From Caldifarciminota bacterium RBG_13_43_14 (GTDB taxonomy: Bacteria > Hydrothermota > Tepidihabitantia > SM23-42), in contig MEUM01000168.1 in assembly GCA_001771735.1 (NCBI GenBank), positions 1 through 11,065 on the forward strand: 11,065 nt of DNA. Reading direction: 5' to 3'. This document shows, in pieces, positions 7,462-11,065 of the stretch. Each line of letters starts with the position of its first letter. Within the stretch, counting starts at the first letter, position 1. Both the position numbers and the translations under genes were made by a program. Under the pieces are notes generated by a model. That model ran no database searches. It saw only the letters and a list, made by a program, of their open reading frames with translations, and was not told where the DNA came from.

Positions 7462-8658
7462 TCAACGGTATTTACCGCCAAAACGTTTGAATTTCACTCC
7501 TGAATCCTTACCTGGTAAAGCCGCACTCGGATGAGTCAAGAAGAATTTCCCATGTTCAATCCAGGACTTCAAGGACTGAGCGATCTCCCGTGCTTTTACA
7601 TAACTGGAGATCGGGAAGGTCGGTATTTTTTTGCGACCAATCTTGATTACCCCTGATTTCAATGAGGCATAGTCGATCTCAGCCAGTATTCGACCCGATA
7701 GTTCAGGATAATCAAGGGCATAGTCAACAATCGGTGCCAGGATATCAGCATCGGTTATACAGGTTTGCCGGAAAATATCTTCATCAATAATTGGTATCGG
7801 AATGCCGATACCAACGGTCAGGCTTACGCCATAACCGAGCACTGAAGTACCTCTTAACCATTGAGGTTTCATCTGCTTCAGATCGCCGAGCACGGCAAGC
7901 GTACCGGCGCCCGACCTCGGCACTCCTTTTTCATTGCGCAACCCGCCCGGATTATGCTGGGTACCGGGCCAGACGACATAGCCAATACCGCCGCCCAGGA
8001 AGATCCGGGTACCGATCCCGATCGTGCGAAAATCCGGGTCATTAAGCAATGGTGACAATTGTCCGGCCGAACAGTAATTAGCATTACCCATATCTGGTTT
8101 AAGCACACCGAGATAAGTATATAGTTTTTCCTTGCTCGTATTGACCGCGACATTATAATTCTGATAGCAATTGCGGGGATTGAATAAAAAAGCATCATTT
8201 ATATCATTGATCGTAAAACTACCGGTTAATTCTTTACGGGGATACTCCTGAGTACCGTAACTCAGAGCTTTGACTTTTATTCGTTTTCCTGCAACCAGAT
8301 CCTCGATCAAGTGACCGCCGCCATACTGGAATGAACCAGGATGCAGAGAATTTGCCGAGTCATTTTGCGTAATCTGGGTCGCGCCGATATACAGATCAAC
8401 CGCGGCGATACCGCAAAAGACCTCTACATCGTTGAGCCAGGCCTTGCTGATCCTCATACGGGGTTTGGTATGACCGAGATTCAGGAATGCGCCGGATGAG
8501 CACATCGGGCCAAATGTACCGGTGGTAACAACATCGACTTTTTTAGCCGCCGTCTTGATGCCTTCTTTTTTAACAACATCGATAATCTCTTCGGCCGTGA
8601 AAACCACTGCCTTACCTTGCTTTATCTTTTCATTGATCTCTTCGATCGTCTTGGACAT
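7462..8658 (-). CDS. DUF39 / COG1900 homocysteine biosynthesis protein
   Basis: A 398-residue DUF39 (COG1900) protein without the C-terminal CBS pair found in some archaeal members. Family-like segments are TTGTFGPMCSSGAFLNLGH (45-63), YGGGHLIEDL (112-121) and a glycine-rich GIGTRIFLGGGIGYVVWPGT stretch. Cys53 sits in the conserved GPMCSSGA segment, at about the place of the essential cysteine reported for the Methanosarcina protein; Cys82 and Cys164 are further candidates. The known role of the family is sulfur insertion into aspartate semialdehyde to give homocysteine, with the NIL ferredoxin. I chose ATG 8658, which follows AAGGAGG (8664-8670) by 5 nt; a GTG at 8664 lies inside that ribosome binding site. 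It is the first gene behind the SAM-I riboswitch. Function in this organism is inferred from family, operon and riboswitch together. Confidence 0.92.
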   Translation of the reverse strand: MSKTIEEINEKIKQGKAVVFTAEEIIDVVKKEGIKTAAKKVDVVTTGTFGPMCSSGAFLNLGHTKPRMRISKAWLNDVEVFCGIAAVDLYIGATQITQNDSANSLHPGSFQYGGGHLIEDLVAGKRIKVKALSYGTQEYPRKELTGSFTINDINDAFLFNPRNCYQNYNVAVNTSKEKLYTYLGVLKPDMGNANYCSAGQLSPLLNDPDFRTIGIGTRIFLGGGIGYVVWPGTQHNPGGLRNEKGVPRSGAGTLAVLGDLKQMKPQWLRGTSVLGYGVSLTVGIGIPIPIIDEDIFRQTCITDADILAPIVDYALDYPELSGRILAEIDYASLKSGVIKIGRKKIPTFPISSYVKAREIAQSLKSWIEHGKFFLTHPSAALPGKDSGVKFKRFGGKYR

Positions 8659-8660
8659 GG

Positions 8661-8702
8661 TCACCTCCTTGTTACCAAGATTAAAAATCCATTCAGAGGT
8701 GA
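8661..8702 (-). promoter_or_regulatory. Possible Shine-Dalgarno-sequestering hairpin
   Basis: On the minus-strand RNA, UCACCUC (8702-8696) is a perfect complement of GAGGUGA (8667-8661), which covers the GAGG of the ribosome binding site AAGGAGG (8670-8664) of the DUF39 gene. The loop would be 28 nt. The anti-Shine-Dalgarno segment also overlaps by 2 nt an 8-nt segment (8708-8701) that is a perfect complement of the riboswitch P1 3' strand (8768-8761). This would allow a second, translational step of control. The pairings are seen in the sequence; the function is inferred. Confidence 0.4.
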
Positions 8703-8711
8703 TGAGTGATT

Positions 8712-8745
8712 ACAAAAACAAAAACTTTCCCGATATGGGAAAGTT
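8712..8745 (-). terminator. Intrinsic terminator of the SAM-I riboswitch
   Basis: On the minus strand AACTTTCCC (8745-8737) and GGGAAAGTT (8731-8723) form a perfect 9-bp stem with a 5-nt loop, followed directly by TTTGTTTTTG. It lies 17 nt after the aptamer and before the ribosome binding site, the standard place for a SAM-I expression platform. Termination is expected when SAM is bound. Confidence 0.88.
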
Positions 8746-8762
8746 AGCTGGTACAACGCACA

Positions 8763-8854
8763 CTCATCTATCCCTTTGCGGGCGGGAGTTGGCACCCGCC
8801 CAAGGCGGGTTGCCGAGGTTTCACAGGGCCCGTCCCTCCACCTCTCTTGATGAG
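8763..8854 (-). promoter_or_regulatory. SAM-I (S-box) riboswitch aptamer
   Basis: The minus-strand RNA carries nearly every conserved SAM-I block in order. P1 is CUCAUC (8854-8849) pairing with GAUGAG (8768-8763). It is followed by AAGAGAGGUGGAGGGA (kink-turn side of P2), GGCCC, UGUGAAACC and CGGCAACC, then a P3 hairpin of seven pairs (ACCCGCC/GGGCGGGU, 3-nt loop), then GGUGCCAACUCC and a short P4 (UCCC/GGGA). The aptamer binds S-adenosylmethionine and normally switches off methionine, cysteine or SAM synthesis and uptake genes. It starts about 20 nt after the predicted transcription start and controls the DUF39/NIL-ferredoxin/UPF0280 operon. Confidence 0.96.
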
Positions 8855-8881
8855 AATCAATTTTCAAAGAACAAGTTTATC

Positions 8882-8909
8882 ATTATATATAATTTCCGAA
8901 AATTGTCAA
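8882..8909 (-). promoter_or_regulatory. Consensus sigma70-type promoter of the riboswitch operon
   Basis: On the minus strand a perfect TTGACA (8909-8904) and a perfect TATAAT (8887-8882) are 16 bp apart. Transcription would start near 8875, giving a leader of about 217 nt that contains the SAM-I aptamer, its terminator and the ribosome binding site. With both boxes at consensus, the promoter is probably strong and constitutive, leaving control to the leader RNA. Confidence 0.85.
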
Positions 8910-9146
8910 GAGGGAAAAAACGGTACTCCCTCCGGAGGCGGGCAAGCGCTAATCGGCATAAAAACCGTGGTTTTGATGCTTAGAAGTTTTGTAGTTTTGA
9001 AATTCATACCTTCATGGCTTCTTAACTTCGTACCTTCAGAGGTCCAGATTTTCAATTACATAATTACCATTTACTGATTACTAAATATTTCCTGCATCAT
9101 GAATCATGTATCAATCTTTTATAGTATCTGATTTGTTGAGGTGTCG
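8910..9146. other. Non-coding region between divergent promoters
   Basis: This stretch separates the riboswitch operon promoter (minus) from the tldD-like promoter (plus). It holds a perfect 10-bp palindrome CCTCCGGAGG at 8929-8938, the octamer-periodic array at 8970-9057, and a short imperfect 7-bp repeat at 9094-9114 (GCATCAT, GAATCAT, GTATCAA). Apparent open frames across it have no family features and run through the riboswitch or the repeats. I see no RNA gene or complete coding region here. Confidence 0.6.
8970..9057. repeat. Degenerate 8-bp tandem repeat array (11 units)
   Basis: Cut into 8-bp units from 8970, the plus strand reads GTTTTGAT, GCTTAGAA, GTTTTGTA, GTTTTGAA, ATTCATAC, CTTCATGG, CTTCTTAA, CTTCGTAC, CTTCAGAG, GTCCAGAT, TTTCAATT. 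CTTC begins at 9010, 9018, 9026 and 9034, exactly 8 bp apart. Position 2 is T in 10 of 11 units and position 3 is T in 10 of 11, while the second half of the unit varies. A period of 8 is not a codon multiple, so this is not a protein repeat. Function unknown. Confidence 0.6.
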
Positions 9147-9175
9147 TTGACATATCTGCTATTTTTTGTTATTAT
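9147..9175 (+). promoter_or_regulatory. Sigma70-type promoter of the tldD-like operon
   Basis: A perfect TTGACA at 9147-9152 and TATTAT at 9170-9175 are separated by 17 bp. Transcription would start near 9182, just before the strong ribosome binding site AAGGAGG at 9186-9192 and the ATG at 9197. The leader would be only about 15 nt, so no RNA-based control is expected here. Confidence 0.75.
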
Positions 9176-9196
9176 TACCTCAGCCAAGGAGGTAAA

Positions 9197-10897
9197 ATGA
9201 ACCGATCAATACGCGTTGTTCTTTTTATTTTTATTTCATTCTCCGGCGTTTTTGCCGCAACCAAAGACCGGCAATTACAAACACTGAAAGAGGAATTAAC
9301 CCGCGCTTACAAAGTACTGGGCAAAGTGCAGCCGGTCCCGGCTTATTTCTTGCAATACGAGTTATGGCAGAAGCGTGAGGTTTATCTGAATTCTTCGATA
9401 GGCGCAATTTTCTTTGACTATGATCAAAACAATGCCTATGTCGACATTGATGTGCGGGTCGGATCAGCCCGGCTCGACAACACGCATGAAATACGGGGCA
9501 ATGATGATTTCGATTATGCGTCATGGATACCAAAAACCATGGAAGTGCCGGTCGATCAGAATCCGGATGGGCTTAAGGCATTATTATGGATCGAAACTGA
9601 TCGCACATTCAAGGATGCTCAGGAGAGATACACAAAGATCCAGGCTGAACGACAGGTAAAAGTCACGGAAACTGACACTTCACCCGATTTCTCTTCAGCA
9701 CCAGCGGTCAAATATAACGAAGAGACAAAAGAAATAAACATTGATCTGGAATACTGGTGTCAACGATTGAATACATTATCGATGCGCTTTAAAGCGCATT
9801 CCTGGATATATAGTTCGGCTGTATCATTACGTGCTAACTCTGAAACCCGATGCATCGTCAATACCGATGGTACCATGATCAAAGAAAGTAGACTGGCCTA
9901 TCGGTTCAGTATATACGCTGCGACCATGGCCGATGATGGCATGGACCTCTATCTCTCGCAATCTTTCATCGCTTATACCCCGGAGAAATTACCGGACGAC
10001 ATGACCATCACTGCTGAAATCGATACCCTGATCGAACGGCTATCCGCATTACGCAATGCGCCTTTGGTTGAACCCTATATCGGTCCTGCGATACTGCTCA
10101 ATCGCGCCAGCGGTGTTTTCTTTCATGAAATATTCGGTCACCGCATCGAAGGACATAGACAAAAAAGTGAATTTGAAGGTCAAACCTTCACTAGAAAAGT
10201 GAACGAGCAAATACTGCCCGAGTTCATCAGCGTCTATGATGATCCAACCATGCAAGTATTCAACAACAAAGATCTTAATGGCCATTTCCGTTATGATGAT
10301 GAAGGTGTTGCCGCGCAAAAAGTCGTAGTCGTTGAACGCGGTGTACTTAAGAACTTTTTGCTCAGCCGTTCGCCGATCAAGAACTTCCCAATATCCAATG
10401 GTCATGGCCGGCGCGAACACGGACGTAATGTCGTTTCGCGCCAGGGTGTGCTGTACATAAAATCAGATAAAGAAACATCTTTTGATAATTTACGTCAGGC
10501 ATTGATCGAAGAATGTAAAAAACAGAATAAAGAATATGGTCTGATCTTTTATGACATTTCCGGCGGTTTTACCCAGACTGGTCGGGGCGGCACGCAGACC
10601 TTCAAAGTGATACCATTATTCGTTGAACGGATCTATGTCGACGGTCGTCCCGACGAAGTCGTTCGGGGCGTTGACATTGTCGGCACGCCCCTGCTTTCAT
10701 TCTCAAAGATCGTTCTGACCGGCGATGATTATGATGTATTCAATGGTACCTGCGGCGCCGAGTCGGGCTGGGTCCCGGTATCAGCGATCTCCCCGTCGAT
10801 ATTCGTATCCGAAATCGAGGTCGAAAAAAAAGCCAAAGGTCAGGAAAAACCACCGATACTGCCCGCACCAGAAAATCAACATAATCACGGGAGGTAG
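9197..10897 (+). CDS. Exported TldD-like (peptidase family U62/M103) metalloprotease
   Basis: A 566-residue protein of the TldD/PmbA family. Residues 1-20 look like a signal peptide: Arg3 and Arg6, a hydrophobic core VVLFIFISF, and a cleavage-like GVFA before Ala21. The catalytic zinc motif HEIFGHRIEGH is at 310-320 (His310, Glu311, His315), and GTCGAESG carries Cys519, which matches the cysteine near the C-terminus used as a further zinc ligand in TldD. Between them lies a GRREHGR/GRGGTQTF type glycine-rich C-terminal domain. Classical TldD works in the cytoplasm with TldE/PmbA on peptide substrates; this version should act outside the inner membrane. ATG 9197 follows AAGGAGG by 4 nt. The next gene starts 1 nt after the stop and looks like a partner. 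Family is firm; substrate unknown. Confidence 0.9.
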   Translation: MNRSIRVVLFIFISFSGVFAATKDRQLQTLKEELTRAYKVLGKVQPVPAYFLQYELWQKREVYLNSSIGAIFFDYDQNNAYVDIDVRVGSARLDNTHEIRGNDDFDYASWIPKTMEVPVDQNPDGLKALLWIETDRTFKDAQERYTKIQAERQVKVTETDTSPDFSSAPAVKYNEETKEINIDLEYWCQRLNTLSMRFKAHSWIYSSAVSLRANSETRCIVNTDGTMIKESRLAYRFSIYAATMADDGMDLYLSQSFIAYTPEKLPDDMTITAEIDTLIERLSALRNAPLVEPYIGPAILLNRASGVFFHEIFGHRIEGHRQKSEFEGQTFTRKVNEQILPEFISVYDDPTMQVFNNKDLNGHFRYDDEGVAAQKVVVVERGVLKNFLLSRSPIKNFPISNGHGRREHGRNVVSRQGVLYIKSDKETSFDNLRQALIEECKKQNKEYGLIFYDISGGFTQTGRGGTQTFKVIPLFVERIYVDGRPDEVVRGVDIVGTPLLSFSKIVLTGDDYDVFNGTCGAESGWVPVSAISPSIFVSEIEVEKKAKGQEKPPILPAPENQHNHGR

Positions 10898-10898
10898 T

Positions 10899-11065
10899 AT
10901 GAGAAAAATAGTAATGCTTATTATCCTTGCCATTATCGGTAAAGCCGAAAATACTGACAACGATATTCTGTTCAATGCACTTGCCGATGAAATGAGCCGT
11001 AATATTTATCTATTACAAATCGAGAATCAGCCTAAACCTTATTATCTTTCCTACCGGGTCACGGA
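10899..11065 (+). CDS. Start of a second exported TldD/PmbA-type gene (partial)
   Basis: A partial gene of 55 full codons that runs off the window. It begins one base after the tldD-like stop with ribosome binding site GGGAGG at 10889-10894, so it is in the same operon. The product opens MRKIVMLIILAIIGKAE, a short signal-like segment, followed by NALADEMSRNIYLLQIENQ and PKPYYLSYRVT. The pattern ALADE..RN...L.....PKPYYLSYRV resembles the N-terminus of the second member of paired secreted TldD/PmbA proteins. No catalytic part is in view, so a protease or an inactive partner are both possible. Confidence 0.65.
   Translation, partial: MRKIVMLIILAIIGKAENTDNDILFNALADEMSRNIYLLQIENQPKPYYLSYRVT

Noticed and set aside
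7448..7465. TTG at 7465 as the start of the NIL ferredoxin.
   Set aside because: It overlaps the DUF39 stop and lacks a ribosome binding site; ATG 7447 follows GAGAGGG.
8659..8664. GTG at 8664 as the start of the DUF39 gene.
   Set aside because: It lies within the ribosome binding site; ATG 8658 has AAGGAGG at 5 nt spacing.
8737..8774. Antiterminator formed by GGGAUAG (8774-8768, P4/P1 side) with CUUUCCC (8743-8737).
   Set aside because: Six of seven pairs only, and it would interlock as a pseudoknot with the 8761-8768/8701-8708 pairing. Plausible but too weak to list as a feature.
8970..9057. CRISPR array.
   Set aside because: The units are 8 bp and degenerate, with no 25-35 bp repeats, no unique spacers and no cas genes nearby.
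8522..9077. Plus-strand open frames covering the riboswitch and the following non-coding region.
   Set aside because: They run antisense through the DUF39 start, the SAM-I aptamer and the octamer array, and their products show no domain or natural composition.

Overview
The window (about 45% GC by eye) reads as chromosomal DNA of an anaerobic, probably uncultured bacterium. The pointers are a four-subunit ferredoxin-dependent 2-oxoacid oxidoreductase, a NIL-ferredoxin/DUF39/UPF0280 set of the kind used for homocysteine synthesis in strict anaerobes, a SAM-I riboswitch (a bacterial element), sigma70-type promoters and a Minf_1886-family protein. A candidate phylum of the WOR-3/Stahlbacteria kind or a PVC/FCB relative would fit, but taxonomy cannot be fixed from the sequence alone. 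I see no mobile element, tRNA, rRNA or CRISPR array.

Layout. (1) Positions 1-222: a window-edge stretch that may hold the start of a divergent minus-strand gene, then a TTGACC-16-TATAAT promoter so close to the first ATG that the mRNA is probably leaderless. (2) Positions 223-6237, plus strand: one tight operon of korD, korA, korB and korC (2-oxoglutarate-type ferredoxin oxidoreductase), a 971-residue double-nucleotidyltransferase protein built like GlnE, and a small Minf_1886-family protein. (3) Positions 6287-8909, minus strand, convergent to the first operon: DUF39 protein, NIL/2x[4Fe-4S] ferredoxin and UPF0280 protein. This operon sits behind a consensus promoter, a SAM-I riboswitch and an intrinsic terminator. 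(4) Positions 8910-9146: non-coding, with an 88-bp array of degenerate 8-bp repeats. (5) Positions 9147-11065, plus strand: a consensus promoter, an exported TldD-like metalloprotease gene and the start of a second, probably partner, gene that runs off the window.

How the genes work together. KorABCD would convert 2-oxoacid + CoA + oxidised ferredoxin to acyl-CoA + CO2 + reduced ferredoxin, or the reverse. Linking it to a GlnE-type nucleotidyltransferase suggests a tie between the 2-oxoglutarate pool and nitrogen control (inference). The minus-strand operon matches the three families known genetically to support homocysteine formation from aspartate semialdehyde and sulfide in methanogens and some sulfate reducers. 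A SAM-I riboswitch in front of it is independent in-sequence evidence that the operon makes methionine/SAM precursors. The leader also contains a possible second, translational switch: an anti-Shine-Dalgarno segment that overlaps a perfect complement of the riboswitch P1 3' strand. The riboswitch operon with this possible dual control is the most interesting thing in the window.
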